Positions 11,944-24,227 of a stretch of DNA of 64,000 nucleotides are shown piece after piece. Positions within the stretch are counted from its first letter, which is position 1, and the number at the start of each line of letters is the position of its first letter. Under the pieces are notes generated by a model that was not told the DNA's origin, made no database searches, and saw only the letters and a list, made by a program, of their open reading frames with translations. This stretch comes from Budorcas taxicolor. Taxonomy: Eukaryota > Chordata > Mammalia > Artiodactyla > Bovidae. The position numbers and the translations under genes were made by a program. The stretch is taken from assembly GCF_023091745.1 (NCBI RefSeq), contig NC_068934.1, forward strand, positions 13,842,434 through 13,906,433, given 5' to 3'.

Positions 11944-13418
11944 GGATTCTGTCAAATGCTTTGCTTTTCTGTATCTGTTGATATAATCATGTGATTTTTC
12001 TTCTTTAGTCTTTTGATGTGATGGATTATACCAGTTTTCAAGTGTTGAACTAGCCTAGCATAACTGGGATATATCCTACTTGGTTGTATTGTATACTTCT
12101 TATTATACATTCTTGGATTTTATTTGATAATAGTTTGCTTGAGGATTTTTGCATCTATATGTATGAGAAATACTGATCTATAAGTTTTTTTGTAATATCT
12201 TTGGGTTTGATGTAGGCTAATAGTGACTTCATAAATCAAGTTAGGAAATATTTCCTCTCCTATTTTCTGAGAGAGATTGTAGAAAAACTGATATTTTTTT
12301 TTCCTTAAATGTTTGGTAGAATTCACCAGTAAATCCATATGGTGCTTTCTGTTTTGGAAGGTTGTTAATGATCAGTACAGATTCTTTAATGAGTAAACAC
12401 CTATTCAGATTGTCTGTTTCTTTTTGTGTGAGATTGACAGATTGTGTCTTTTCAGAGATTGGTCTATTTTATCTATGTTATCAAGTTTGAGGGCCAAGAG
12501 TTACTCATAATGCTTATTGTTTATCCTTTTAATGTCCGTAGATCTGTAATGATGTTACAGCTTTCATTTCTGATAATTGTAGTATGTATTCTTTTCTCCT
12601 TTATTTAAAAAATTTACCCTGGCTAGAAATGTCAATTTTATGGATATTTCAAAGACCAAGCTTTTGGATTTGTTGTGGTTTCTTTTCCTGTTTATTTCCT
12701 GTGTTCAAATTCATTGATTTTTAAATATAACTTACATATTTCTTTCTTTCTTACATTATTTGGGTTGAATTTGCTCTTCTTTTCTAGTTTCCTACGTTAG
12801 AAGCTTAGGTGGTTAATTTTAGATCTTTCTTCTCTTCTAATATAGACTTTCAATACTTTAAGTTACCATCAAGCCCTGCTTTCACTGCATCTCACTAATT
12901 TTGATATACTGTATTCTCACTTTCATTTAGTTCAAATATTTCTTAATTTTTCTTGATTCAGTGTTTAGAAGTGTGTTGTTTAATCTCCAAGTATTTTTCG
13001 AACTTTTCAGTTATCTTTCTGCTATTTATTTTTATATCTGTATTTATATATTTCTGTTATTTATTTCTAGTTTAATTCTAATATGGTCTGAGAGCATATA
13101 TTGTCTGATTTCTATTCTTTTAATCTTGTTAAGGTGCATTTTATAACTCAGAACGTGGCCTGTCTTGGTGATGTTCCTTGTAAGGAGGAGAATGAGAAGA
13201 ATGTTTATTTTGCTATTGCTGAATGAAATAGTCTGTAGATGTCAATGATATTTAGTTGACCGAGGATGCTGTTATTTTACTGATTTTCTAATGAATCTGC
13301 ACATTTCTAATGCAGGGTGACATTTCCAACTATAGTCATGGATTCATCTATTTCTCTTTGCAGTTCTATTAGATTTTGCCTCTTGTGTTTTGATGCTTTG
13401 TTGTTGGGGGTGTGTATA

Positions 13419-13444
13419 TATATATACACACACACATATACATC
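13419..13444. repeat. TA/CA microsatellite
   Basis: A short run of TA then CA dinucleotides in the ancient L1, just left of the BovB insertion. BovB probably used this AT-rich site. Confidence 0.85.
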
Positions 13445-13455
13445 ATCTTTATATA

Positions 13456-14402
13456 ACTGGACATGGAACAACAGTCTGGTTCCAAATAGGAAAAGGAATA
13501 CATCAAGGCTATATATTGCCACCCTGTTTATTTAACTTATATGCAGAATACATCATGAGAAATGCTGGGCTGGAAGAAGCACAAGCTGGAATCAAGATTG
13601 CCAGGAGAAATATCAATAATCTCAGATATGCAGATGACACTACCCTTATGGCAGAAAGTGAAGAGGAAGTAAAAAGCCTCTTGATGAAAGTGAAAGAGGA
13701 GAGTGAAAAAGTTGGCTTAAAGCTCAACCTTCAGAAAACAAAGATCATGGGATCTGGTCCCATCACTTCATGGGAAATAGATGGGGAAACAGGGGAAACA
13801 GTGTCAGACTTTTTTGGAGGGGGCTCCAAAATCACTGCAGATGGTGATTGCAGCCATGAAACTAAAAGACACTTACTCCTTGGAAGGAAAGTTATGACCA
13901 ACCTAGATAGCATATTCAAAAGCAGAGACATTACTTTGCCAACAAAGGTCCATCTAGTCAAGGCTATGGTTTTTCCTGTGGTCATGTATGGATGCGAGAG
14001 TTGGACTGTGAAGAAAGCTGAGTGCTGAAGAATTAATGCTTTTGAACTGTGGTGTTGGAGAAGTCTCTTGAGAGTCCCTTGGACTGCAAGGAGATCCAAC
14101 CATTCCATTCTAAAGGAGATCAGTCCTGGGTGTCTTTGGAAGGAATGATGCTAAAGCTGAAACTCCAGTACTTTGGCCACCTGATGCGATAGTTGACTCA
14201 TTGGAAAAGACTCTAATGCTGGGAGGGATTGGGGGCATGCGAAGGGGATGAAAGAGGATGAGATGGCTGGATGGCATCACAGACTTGATGGACGTGAGTC
14301 TGAGTGAACACCAGGAGTTGGTGATGGACAGGGAGGCCTGGCGTGCTGCAGTTCATGGGGTTGCAAAGAGCTGGACATGACTGAGCGACTGAACTGAACT
14401 GA
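13456..14402 (+). mobile_element. BovB LINE, 5'-truncated
   Basis: A plus-strand BovB copy enters within the reverse transcriptase domain (GHGTTVWFQIGKGI, then the catalytic LRYADDTTLM) and continues through the C-terminal region to the ACTGAACTGAACTGA tail. The frame is open to about 14026, where a stop occurs in the KKAEC segment. A possible 8-bp duplication, TTTATATA, lies at 13448-13455 and 14403-14410. The protein of an intact BovB is an RTE-type endonuclease/polymerase; this copy lacks the endonuclease. Confidence 0.93.
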
Positions 14403-15504
14403 TTTATATATATATATCTATCAGTCCCTGATAGCTTTCTTTACTCTAAAGTATGTGTTGTCTGAAATTAGTTATTCTAGCTTTCTTTTGATTAGTGTTT
14501 ACATAGGATATCTTTCTCTTTCTCTTTACTTTTGACTTGCTTCTTTTTGTTTAAAGAGGATTTCCTGCAGACAACTTATATTTGGGTCTTGTTGTTTGAT
14601 CCACTCTGACAACCGTTGTTTTTTCATTGGTGTGTTAGGATCATTTAAAGCAATTACTGATATACTTGAATCAATAGCAACCATATTTGCTACTGTATTC
14701 ATTGCTCTTGTTCTTTGTTCTTATTTCGTTTTCTACTCTTTTGTGGTTTTAATAGAGGTTTAATATACTGTAACTTTCTCTCTTGTCTTTTCATATCAAT
14801 TATGCCTTTTAAATGGTTGCTCTGGATTTTTCAAAATACATTTACAAATAATCTAAGTTCCCTTTTAATAAATAACACTCTTCTGCTTTGCAAGTAGTAC
14901 ATTATAATAACAAAATATTTCTAATTCTTCCATCCTATTCCCATGTCATTGCTGTGATTTATTTTACTTATACATGAGCAAATTTATGTATATATATATA
15001 TATATATTTTCTAATATATTGTTGCTGTTATTGTTTTGAACAAACTGTTATCTGTTTACATCAAATAAGAATAAAAAAGAAAAGCTATTATTTTATCTTC
15101 AGTTACCCATTCTTCAGTGTTCTTCCTTTATATACATCCAAATTTCTGAACTATATTATTTTTCTCCTCTCTAAAGAACTTCTTTTAACATTTTCTGTAA
15201 GGAAGGTCCACTGGCAACAGATTCCTCCAAATTTTGTTTTTCTGAGAAAGATTTTATTTTATTTTTTTACTTTTGAAGGATGATATCATAGGATACATAA
15301 TTCTAGGCTGTTTTTTCTCTAAAAATTTTGAATGTTTCATTTTGCTTTTCTTGTTTGCATAGTTTCCGAGGTAAAAATGGATATAATTATTATCTTTACT
15401 TCTCTATAGATGAGATGTTTTTCTCTTTGGTTTCTCCAAAGATTTTTTCTTTATCTGAGATTTTCTGCAGTTTGACTATAATATGCTTAGTTGTAGTGTT
15501 TGTT

Positions 15505-15780
15505 AGGAGAAGGCAGTGTCACCCCACTCCAGTATTCTTGCCTGGAGAATCCCATGGACGGAGGAGCCTGGTGGGCTGCAGTCCATGGGGTCACTTAGAG
15601 TCAGACACGACTGAGTGACTTCACTTTCACTTTTCACTTTCGTGCATTGGAGAAGGAAATGGCAACCCACTCCAGTGTTCTTGCCTGGAGAACCCCAGGG
15701 ATGGGGGAGCCTGGTGGGCTGCCGTCTATGGGGTCGCACGGAGTCGGACACGACTGAAGCGACTTTGCAGCAGCAGCAGC
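15505..15780 (+). mobile_element. BOV-A2 SINE (dimeric)
   Basis: Both monomers are present, with the CACTTTCACTTTTCACTTTC linker and a GCAGCAGCAGCAGC tail. The duplication AGTGTTTGTT is perfect (15495-15504 and 15781-15790). It is nested in the ancient L1. Confidence 0.95.
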
Positions 15781-16614
15781 AGTGTTTGTTTGTTTTGCAT
15801 TTACTCTACTTGGTGTTCTCTAATCTTCTTCATCTTTAGTTTGGTGTCTGACATTGATTTCGGTGGGGATTTTCATTCATTATTACTTCAATATTTATTT
15901 TATGTCTCTCTTTTTCATTATTTATATGTTATACGTTTCATGTTTGTCCCATAGTTTTAGAATATTCTGTCCTTTTTTTTTTTTTTTTTGCTCTTCTGTC
16001 TTGGAAGTTTCTATTGACATTCTCAAGGAAGAGAATCTTTTCTCTGCTATGCCCAGTCTATTAATGAGCCCATCAAAGTTATTCTTTATTTCTGTTACAG
16101 TGTTGATTTTGATCTCCAGAATTTTTTTTCATCATAAAAATTTCATTTGTCTGCTTAAACTGTCATTCTATCATTGCACTTTGTCAGCTTTATTCATTAA
16201 AGCCATTATTATTTAAATTACAGTTTTAAAATCCTGGTCTAATGATTCCAGCATCCCTGCCATATCTGTTTGTGGTTCTGATGTTTGCGCCTTCTCTTCA
16301 AACTGTGCCTTTTTGCCTTTTAGTATGCTTTGTTAAGTTTTTGTTACAAGCCCAGCCTAAGGTATGGGGTGAAAGGACTTGTAGAACATTGACCTTTAGT
16401 CATGTCGTGGTTAGGTATGGGGGAAGGAGGAGCAATCTGTAGTCCTGTGAATAAGTCTCAGTCTTTTAATGAGCCTGTGCTCTTGATGTGTAAACTTGTT
16501 TCCTCCCCCGACTTAGTTGGGTCAGAATGGCCAGAGTTGGCTGGAGTTGGGTATTTCTCTTTCCTCCTGTCAGTTAGGCTTTGATAAACCTCCAGTAATT
16601 TAAGGCCTGGTAAA

Positions 16615-17275
16615 CTAAGATCATGGCATCTGGTCCCATCACTTCATGGGAAATAGATGGGGAAACAGTGGAAACAGTGGCTGATTTATTTTTCTGGGCT
16701 CCAAAATCACTGCAAATGGTGATTGTAGCCATGAAATTAAAAGACGCTTACTCTTTGGAAGGAAAGTTATGACCAACCTAGACAGCACATTAAAAAGCAG
16801 AGACATTACATTGTCTACAAAGATCCATCTAGTCAATGCTATGGTTTTTCTAGTAGGCGTGTATGGATGGGAGATTTGGACTATAAAGAAAGCTGAGCAC
16901 TGAAGAATTGATGCTTTTGAACTGTGGTATTGGAGAAGACTCTTGAGAGTCTCTTGGACTGCAAGGAGATCCAACCAGTCCATCCTAAAGGAGGTCAGTC
17001 TTGAATATTCATTGGAAGGACTGATGTTGAAGCTGAAACTCCAATACTTTGGCCACCTGATGTGAAGAGCTGACTCATTTGAAAAGACCTTGATACTGGA
17101 AAAGATTGAGGGCAGGAGGAGAAGGCGATGGCAGAGGATGGGATGGTTGGATGGTATCACTGACTCAATGGACATCGGTTTGGGTAGACTCCGGCAGTTG
17201 GTGATGGACAGTGAGGCCTGGTGTGCTGCGGTTCATGGGGTTGCAGAGTCAGACACGACTAAGCGACTGAACTGT
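16615..17275 (+). mobile_element. BovB LINE, 5'-truncated
   Basis: Plus-strand BovB from the ATCATGGCATCTGGTCCC segment to the GCGACTGAACTG end. It lacks the polymerase catalytic motif and carries stops and small deletions. The body is close to the neighbouring BovB copies but clearly a separate insertion. No clean duplication was seen. Confidence 0.92.
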
Positions 17276-17510
17276 AAGTAGTACTAGAAGCAGTACTGAG
17301 AAGCTAGGAGGTTAGAACAGGGCTGAGAAATGGGGTAAGGAAGCTGTGGAATGCACAGGCCTGACTGCAGAAATGGTTTACTCAGGACTGTTTCCATGAT
17401 GAGGTCAGCTGACTGACCATGTGAAGGAAACCAACGGTTATCCTGTTGTGCTAATTTCTGGGAATTCACTTTTTTGCGTAGAGTCTGGTGAAATTTGGTT
17501 CCCTTGTCTT

Positions 17511-17632
17511 GCTGGTGTCAGCTAATGCCAGGTCCACATGGAGTTGTTCCTTTCAAGGTTCCTATCTATAAAATACTTTGCTCCTCAAATTTACTATTAT
17601 ATGAGAAGGTGAGATGTCCACATTTCACTTTA
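17511..17632 (+). repeat. Unidentified dispersed repeat, copy A
   Basis: About 110 bp align with 27388-27492, with matching blocks GGTGTCAG, TCCACATG, CTATAAAATACTT, TACTATT, GTGAGATGT and TTTCACTTTA. I estimate roughly three quarters identity by eye. I do not recognise the family; it could be an old L1 5' UTR or a DNA transposon. Confidence 0.6.
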
Positions 17633-17668
17633 GTCTTATATCTTTTTTAATCTTAGGTCTGCTTTCTG

Positions 17669-17899
17669 TTGGGGCTTCCATAGTGGTTAAAAAAAGTAAA
17701 GAATCTGCCTGCAGTGCAAGAGACCTGGGTTTGATCCCTGAGTCAAGAAGCTCCTCTGGAGAAGGGAATACCCACTCCAGTATTCTTACTCCAGTATTCT
17801 TGTCTGGAGAATCCCATGGGCAGAAGAGCCTGGTTGGCTACAGTCCATGGGGTCGCAAAGAGTCAAAACCATGACTGAATGACCAAGCACGCGTGCTCG
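17669..17899 (+). mobile_element. Bov-tA SINE
   Basis: tRNA-like head and Bov-A body with a local repeat of the CCAGTATTCTT segment. The duplication CTGCTTTCTG is perfect (17659-17668 and 17900-17909). Confidence 0.93.
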
Positions 17900-17909
17900 C
17901 TGCTTTCTG

Positions 17910-18835
17910 GTATTGGGTAACATAGCATCTATGTTACAGTATTTCAAATATGTGAGAACAGTGTTAGCATTTTTCTTGGACATTTTCAATTATTTGTCCT
18001 TTGACCTTGTTTCTAGGTGTTGGTTTTCAGTGTGCCTCAGTGTTTTGTCTGTCAGTGTAAGCAGTACTTAATATGTGATCAGCCCAAAGCATAGGGGGGT
18101 TTTCATCTCATTTGGATATTACACTTCCAGTACTAAAGTCTGAGACTAAATTAGGTATTTTGATGTCACAATATTGATTCAGATTGAACTTCTGTCTAGG
18201 CCTTTTTTTACATAAATGGCAACTACTTAATATCTTAATCATCATGAACTTGTGTATTTGTTTTTCAGAGTCTCAGTGGATTGTTCATATTTATCTTCAT
18301 TAAATTTCATCATAGTAATTTGGCCCATATTACATGGCTGCTGAGATGTTTAATTCTATTGTCCCCATTCGCATTCTTTTAATTTGATTCGATAATCTTG
18401 TCTTCAGGAGTTTACTTCCAGTGATGGATTTTTTAAAAATGACCAGCAAAGAACCAGACATATTTGTAGTCCTCTTAAGTATAAATATGTTAATTAGCAC
18501 TCTAAATGGGTTCTTTCTTTATTCATTCGCTGATATTACCATATTAACAATATGGCATGGAAGTCTTAATAACATCTTGGTAGGTATCAGCTAAAGGTAT
18601 CCCCTACTCTGAGTTAATGGCACTTTCAAAATAAGGGTCATTTCAAATAAAATTTTTTCTAGTGAACACAAGAACAACCATGTTTACATAGTTTTTCAAA
18701 ATACAAGTGATTATTAATTGCTTTCTCTTTTTTCACAGTCTGTGTCAAAGACACTCTGTGCTCTATTTGTCTGTGTTTAGAAATTTAGAATAATGTGTAC
18801 ATGTCAAGTAAAAATGTAAAGATCTATATTTTTTA
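17910..18835. other. Unassigned sequence left of the full-length L1-BT
   Basis: No gene recognised. Some phrases could continue the 5' UTR of the ancient L1, but I cannot support that. Confidence 0.35.
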
Positions 18836-20402
18836 AGGAATTAAAAACTTTATTTTTTATTAATATAAATTTATTTATTTTAATTGGAGGCTAATTACTT
18901 TACAATATTTTAGTGGTTTTGGCATACATTGACATGAATCTGCCATGGGTATACATGTGTTCCCCATCCTGAACCCCCTTCCACCTCCCTCCCTATCCCA
19001 TCCTTCTGTGTCATCCCAGTGCACCAGCCCCAAGTACCCTGTATCATGCATTAAACCTGGACTGGCAATTCGTTTCACATATGATATTATACATGTTTCA
19101 ATGCCATTCTCCCAAATCATCCCACCCTCGCCCTCTCCCACAGAATCCAAAAGACTATTCTATACATCTGTGTCTCTTTTGCTGTCTCACATATGGGGTT
19201 ATCGTTACCATCTTTCTAAATTCCATATATATGCATTAGTATACTGTATTGGTGTTTTGCTTTCTGGCTTACTTCACTCTGTATAATAGGCTCCAGTTTC
19301 ATCCACCTCACTAGAACAGATTCAAATGTATTCTTTTTAATGACTGAGTAATATTCCATCGTGTATATGTACCACAGCTTTCTTATCCATTCATCTGCTG
19401 ATGGACATCTAGGTTGCTTCCATGTCCTGGCTATTATAAACAGTGCTGCGATGAACACTGGGGTACATGTGTCTCTTTCAATTCTGATTTCCTCAGTGTG
19501 TATTCCCAGCAGTGGGATTGCTGAGTCATAAAGCAGTTCTATTTCCAGTTTTTTAAGGAATCTCCACACTGTTCTCCATAGTGTGTGTACTAGTTTGCAT
19601 TCCCACCAACAGTGTAAGAGGGTTCCCTTTTCTCCACACCCTCTCCAGCATTTATTGCTTGTAGACTTTTGGATCGCAGCCATTCTGATTGGTGTGAAAT
19701 GGTACCTCATTGTGGTTTTCATTTGCATTTCTCTGATAATGAGTGATGTTGAGCATCTTTTCATGTGTTTGTTAGCCATCTATGTCTTCTTTGGAAAAAT
19801 GTCTGTTGAGTTCTTTGGCCCACTTTTTGATTGGATCATTTATTTTTCTGGAATTGAGCTGCAGAGTTGCTTATATATTTTTGAGATTAATTCTTTGTCC
19901 ATTGCTTCGTTTGCTATTATCTTCTCCAATTCCGAAGGCTGTCTTTTCACCTTGCTTATAGTTTCCTTTGTTTTGCAAAAGTTTTTAATTTTAATTAGGT
20001 CCCATTTGTTTATTTTTGTTTTTATTTCCAATATTCAGGGAGGTGGGTCACAGAGGATCCTGCTGTGGTTTATGTCAGAGAGTGTTTTGCCTATATTTTC
20101 CTCTAGGAGTTTTATAGTTTCTGGTCTTATGTTTAGATCTTTAATCCATTTTGAGTTATTTTTGTGTATGGTGTTAGAAAGTGTTCTAGTTTCATTCCTT
20201 TACAAGTGGTTCACCAGTTTTCCCAGCACCATTTGTTAAAGAGATTGTCTTTAATCCATTGTATATCCTTGCCTCCTTTGTTGAAGATAAGGTGTCCATA
20301 GATGCGTGGATTTATCTCTGGGCTTTCTATTTTGTTCCATTGATGTATATTTCTGTCTTTGTGCCAGTATCATACTGTTTTGATGACTGTGGCTTTGTAG
20401 TA

Positions 20403-20521
20403 GAGCCTGAAGTCCGGCAGGTTGATTTCTCCAGTTTGATTCTTCTTTCTCAAGATTGCTTTCTCAAGAGCCTGAAGTCCGGCAGGTTGATTTCTCCAGT
20501 TTGATTCTTCTTTCTCAAGAT
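20403..20521. repeat. 65-bp tandem duplication inside L1 ORF2
   Basis: A unit starting GAGCCTGAAGTCCGGCAGG at 20403 restarts at 20468, and the first 55 bases of the two copies are identical. It is not part of normal L1 and shifts the ORF2 frame. Confidence 0.93.
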
Positions 20522-22752
20522 TCGAGTTTTTTTGTATTTCCGTACAAATTGTGAAATTATTTGTTCTAGTTCTCTGAAAAATACCATTGTTAGCTTGATA
20601 GGGATTGCATTGAATCTATAGATTGCTTTGGGTAGTACTATACTCATTTTCACTATATTGATTCTTCTGATCCATGAACATGGTATATTTCTCCATCTAT
20701 TTGTGTCCTCTTTGATTTCTTTCACCAGTGTTTTATAGTTTTCTATATATATAGGCCTTTTGTTTCTTTAGGTAGATATATTCCTAAGTATTTTATTCTT
20801 TTCATTGAAATGGTGAATGGAATTGTTTCCTTAGTTTCTCTTTCTATTTTCTCATTATTAGTGTATAGGAATGCAAGGGATTTCTGTGTGTTAATTTTAT
20901 ATCCTGCAACTTTACTATATTCATTGATTAGCTCTAGTAATTTTCTGGTGGAGTCTTCAGGGTTTCCTACGTAGAGGATCATGTTATCTGCAAACAGTGA
21001 GAGTTTTGCTTCTTTTCCAATCTGGATTCCTTTTATTTCTTTTTCTGCTTTGATTGCTGTGGCCAAAACTTCCAAAACTATGTTGAATAGTAGTGGTGAG
21101 AGTGGGCACCCTTGTCTTGTTCCTGACTTTAGGGAAATTCTTTCAATTTTTCACCACTGAGAATAATGTTTGCTGTGCGTTTGTCGTATATAGCTTTTAT
21201 TATGTTGAGGTATGTTCCTTGTATTCCTGCTTTCTGGAGGTTTTTTTTTTTTTAAATCATAAATGGATGTTGAATTTTGTCAAAGGATTTCTCTATCTAT
21301 TGAGAATCATATGGTTTTTATCTTTCAATTTGTTAATGTGGTGAATTACATTGATTGATTTGCAGATATTGAACAATCCTTGCATCCCTGGGATAAAGCC
21401 CACTTGGTCATGATATATGATCTTTTAAATATGTTTTTGGATTCTGTTTGCTAAAATTTTGTTAAGGATTTTTGCATCTATGTTCATCAGTATTATTGGT
21501 CTGTAGTTTTCTTTTTTGTGGCATCATTGTCTGATTTTGGTATTAGGGTGATGATGGCCTCATAGAATGAGTTTGGAAGTTTACCTTCCTATGCAATTTT
21601 CTGGAGGAGTTTGAGTAGGATAGGTGTTGACTTTTCTCTAAGTTTTTGTTAGAATTCAGCTGTGAAGCAAATCTGGTCCTGGGCTTTTGTTTGCTGGAAG
21701 ATTTCTGATTACAGTTTCAATTTCTGTGCTTGTGATGGGTTTGTTAAGATTCTCTATTTCTTCCTGGTTCAGTTTTGGAAAGTTGTACTTTTCTAAGAAT
21801 TTGTCCATTTTTTCCACGTTGTCCATTTTATTGGCATATAATTGCTGATAGTAGTCTCTCATGATCCTTTGTATTTCTGTGTTGTCTGTTGTGATCTTTC
21901 CATTTTCATTTCTAATTGTATTGATTTGATTTTTCTCCCTTTGTTTCTTGATGAGTCTGGCTAATGGTTTGTCAATTTTATTTATCTTCTCAAAGAACCA
22001 GCTTTTGGCTTTGTTGATATTTGCTATGGTCTCTTTTGTTTCTTTTGCATTTATTTCTGCCCTAATTTTTAAGATTTCTTTCCTACTACTAACCCTGGGG
22101 CTCTTTATTTCTTACTTTTCTATTTGCTTTAGGTGTAGAGTTAGGTTATTTATTTGACTTTTTTCTTGTTTCTTGAGGTAAGCCTGTATTGCTATGAGCC
22201 TTCCCCTTGGCACTTTTTTTACAGTGCTCTATAGGTTTTGGGTTGTTGTGTTTTCATTTTCATTCATTTCCATTCATATTTTGATTTCTTTTTTTTATTT
22301 CTTCTGTGATTTGTTGGTTATTCAGCAGTGTGTTGTTCAGCCTCCATATACTGGAATTTTTAATAGTTTTTCTCCTGTAATTGACATCTAATCTTACTGC
22401 ATTGTGATCAGAAAAGATGTTTGGAATGATTTCAATTTGTTGAATTTACCAAGGCTAGATTTATGGCCCAGGATATGATCTATCCTGGAGAAGGTTCCAT
22501 GTGCACTTGAGAAAAAGGTGAAATTAATTCTTTTGGAGTGAAATGTCCTATAGATGTCACTTAGGTCTAACTGGTCTATTGTATCATTTGAATTTTTTGT
22601 TTCCATGTTAATTTTCTATTTAGTTGATATATCCACGGGTGTGAGTGGGGTATTAAAGTCCCCCACTATTATTGTGTTATTGTTACTTTCCCCTTTCATA
22701 CTTGTTAGCATTTGCTTGTTAACATATCGCATTGCTCCTATGTTGGGTGCAT

Positions 22753-22845
22753 GCTGCTGCTAAGTCTTCTGCTAAGTCACTTCAGTCGTGTCCGATTCTG
22801 TGCGATCCCATAGACGGCAGCCCACCAAGCTCCCCTGCCTCTGGG
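22753..22845 (-). mobile_element. BOV-A2 fragment in L1-BT ORF2
   Basis: Partial Bov-A monomer (CTGCTGCTAAG, TTCAGTCGTGTCCGATTCTG, GACGGCAGCCCACC) with the normal L1 sequence resuming at ATTTATAATTG. It has a small internal duplication of CTGCTAAGTC. No duplication flank was found; the body stops early, so this may be a deleted or recombined copy. Confidence 0.85.
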
Positions 22846-23233
22846 ATTTATAATTGTTATATCTTCTTCTTGGATTGATCCTTTGATCATTATGTAATGT
22901 CCTTCTTTGTCTCTTTTCACAGCCTTTGTTTTAAAGTCTATTTTATCTGATATGAGTCTTGCTACTGCTGCTTTCTTTTGGTCTCTATTTGCGTGGAATA
23001 TCTTTTTTCCAGCCCTTCACTTTCAGTCTGAATGTGTCCCTTGTTTTGAGGTGGGTCTCTTGTAGACAATATATATAGGGGTCTTGTTTTTGTATCCATT
23101 CAGCCAGTCTTTGTTTTTTGGTTGGGGCATTCAACCCATTTACATTTAAGGTAATTATTGATAAGTATGATTCCATTGCCATTTACTTTGTTATTTTGGG
23201 TTCGAGATTATACACCCTTTCTGTGCTTCATGT

Positions 23234-24227
23234 CTAGTGAATATCCTTTAGCATTTGTTGGAGAGCTGGTTTGGTGGTGCAGAATTTTCTGAGCTTTTGC
23301 TTGTGTGTAAAGCTTTTGGTTTCTCCTTCATATTTGAATGAGATCCTTGCTGGGTACAGTAATCTGGGCTGTAGGTTTTTTTCTTTCATCACTTTAAGTA
23401 TGTCCTGCCATTCCCTTCTGGCCTGAAGAGTTTCTATTGAAAGATCAGCTATTATCCTTATTGGAATCCCCTTGTGTGTTGTTTGTTGTTTTTCCCTTGC
23501 TGCCTTTAATATTTGTTCTTTGTGTTTGATCTTTGTCAATTTGATTAATATGTGTCTTGGGGTGGTTTGCCTTGGGTTTATCCTGTTTGGCACTCTCTGG
23601 GTTTCTTGGACTTGGGTGATTATTTCCTTCCTCATTTTAGGGAAGTTTTCAACTATTATCTCCTCAAGTATTTTCTCATGGTCTTTCTTTTTGTCTTCTT
23701 CTTCTGGGACTCCTATAATTTGGATGTCGGGGCATTTAACATTGTCTCTGAGGTTGTCCTCATTTCTTTTAATTCTTTTTTCCTCTGTTTCATTTATTTC
23801 TACCATTCTATCTTTTACCTCATTTATCCTATCTTCTGCCTTCATTATTCTACTTTGGTTCCCTCCAGAGTGTTTTTGATCTCATTTATTGCATTATTCA
23901 TTATATATTGACTCTTTTTTAAAAAATTTCTTCTAGGTTCTTGTTAAACCTTTCTTGTGTCTTCTCAATCCTTGTCTCCAGGCTATTTATCTGTAACTCC
24001 ATTTTGTTTTCAAGATTTTGGATTATTTTCACTATCATTATTCAGAATTCTTTATCAGGTAGATTCCTTATCTCTTCCTCTTTTGTTTGGTTTGGTGGGC
24101 ATTTATCCTGTTCCTTTACCTGCTGAGTATTTCTCTGCCTTTTCTTCTTGTTTATGTTGCTGTGTTTGGGATAGCCTTTCTGTATTCTGGAAGTTTGTGG
24201 TTCCTCTTTATTGTGGAGGTTCCTCAT
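23234..24227 (-). pseudogene. L1-BT ORF1 (RNA-binding protein), broken
   Basis: The intact ORF1 protein is a trimeric nucleic-acid chaperone that coats L1 RNA. The N-terminus (MRNLHNKEEPQTSRIQKGYP) is visible at 24227. After an interrupted coiled-coil part, an open run of 203 codons from 23845 covers the RRM-like and C-terminal domains, with IQIIGVPEEE and ARREWQDILKVMKEKNLQPR, ending at 23234. The two parts are in different frames with a stop-rich stretch at about 23850-24040. Confidence 0.9.

Larger units (their letters stand above)
7231..17658 (-). mobile_element. Ancient near full-length L1, split by later insertions
   Basis: Pieces of one old mammalian L1 follow each other in consistent minus-strand order. 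A 3' UTR (about 7231-7900) comes first, then ORF2 C-terminus (7900-8063 and 8283-9264), reverse transcriptase and endonuclease regions (10910-13447), upstream ORF2 and ORF1-like sequence (14411-15494, 15791-16300), and 5' UTR-like sequence to about 17658. No reading frame survives. Inserted within it, left to right, are Bov-tA, an 85-bp L1 stub, L1-BT, Bov-A, BovB, BOV-A2, BovB and Bov-tA. The 5' end is not sharply defined and may extend past 17910. Adding up the host pieces gives roughly 6 kb of L1 spread over more than 10 kb. Confidence 0.75.
19216..23182 (-). pseudogene. L1-BT ORF2 (endonuclease/reverse transcriptase), broken
   Basis: The intact protein nicks target DNA and copies the element's RNA onto it. 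The start is seen as MAMESYLSIITLNVNGLNAP, an L1 endonuclease N-terminus. Downstream pieces include MRDYYQQLYANKMDN (before the polymerase), the polymerase region with an FADN version of the FADD motif near 20980 (the second Asp is replaced), and the C-terminal CWRGCGEKGTLLHCWWEC motif. At least five frame breaks occur. The FADN change alone should abolish polymerase activity. The reading ends in THIYGI at 19216. Confidence 0.9.

Noticed and set aside
13390..13455. Start of a 212-codon frame upstream of BovB
   Set aside because: The first codons are microsatellite and old L1; only the BovB part is coding-derived.
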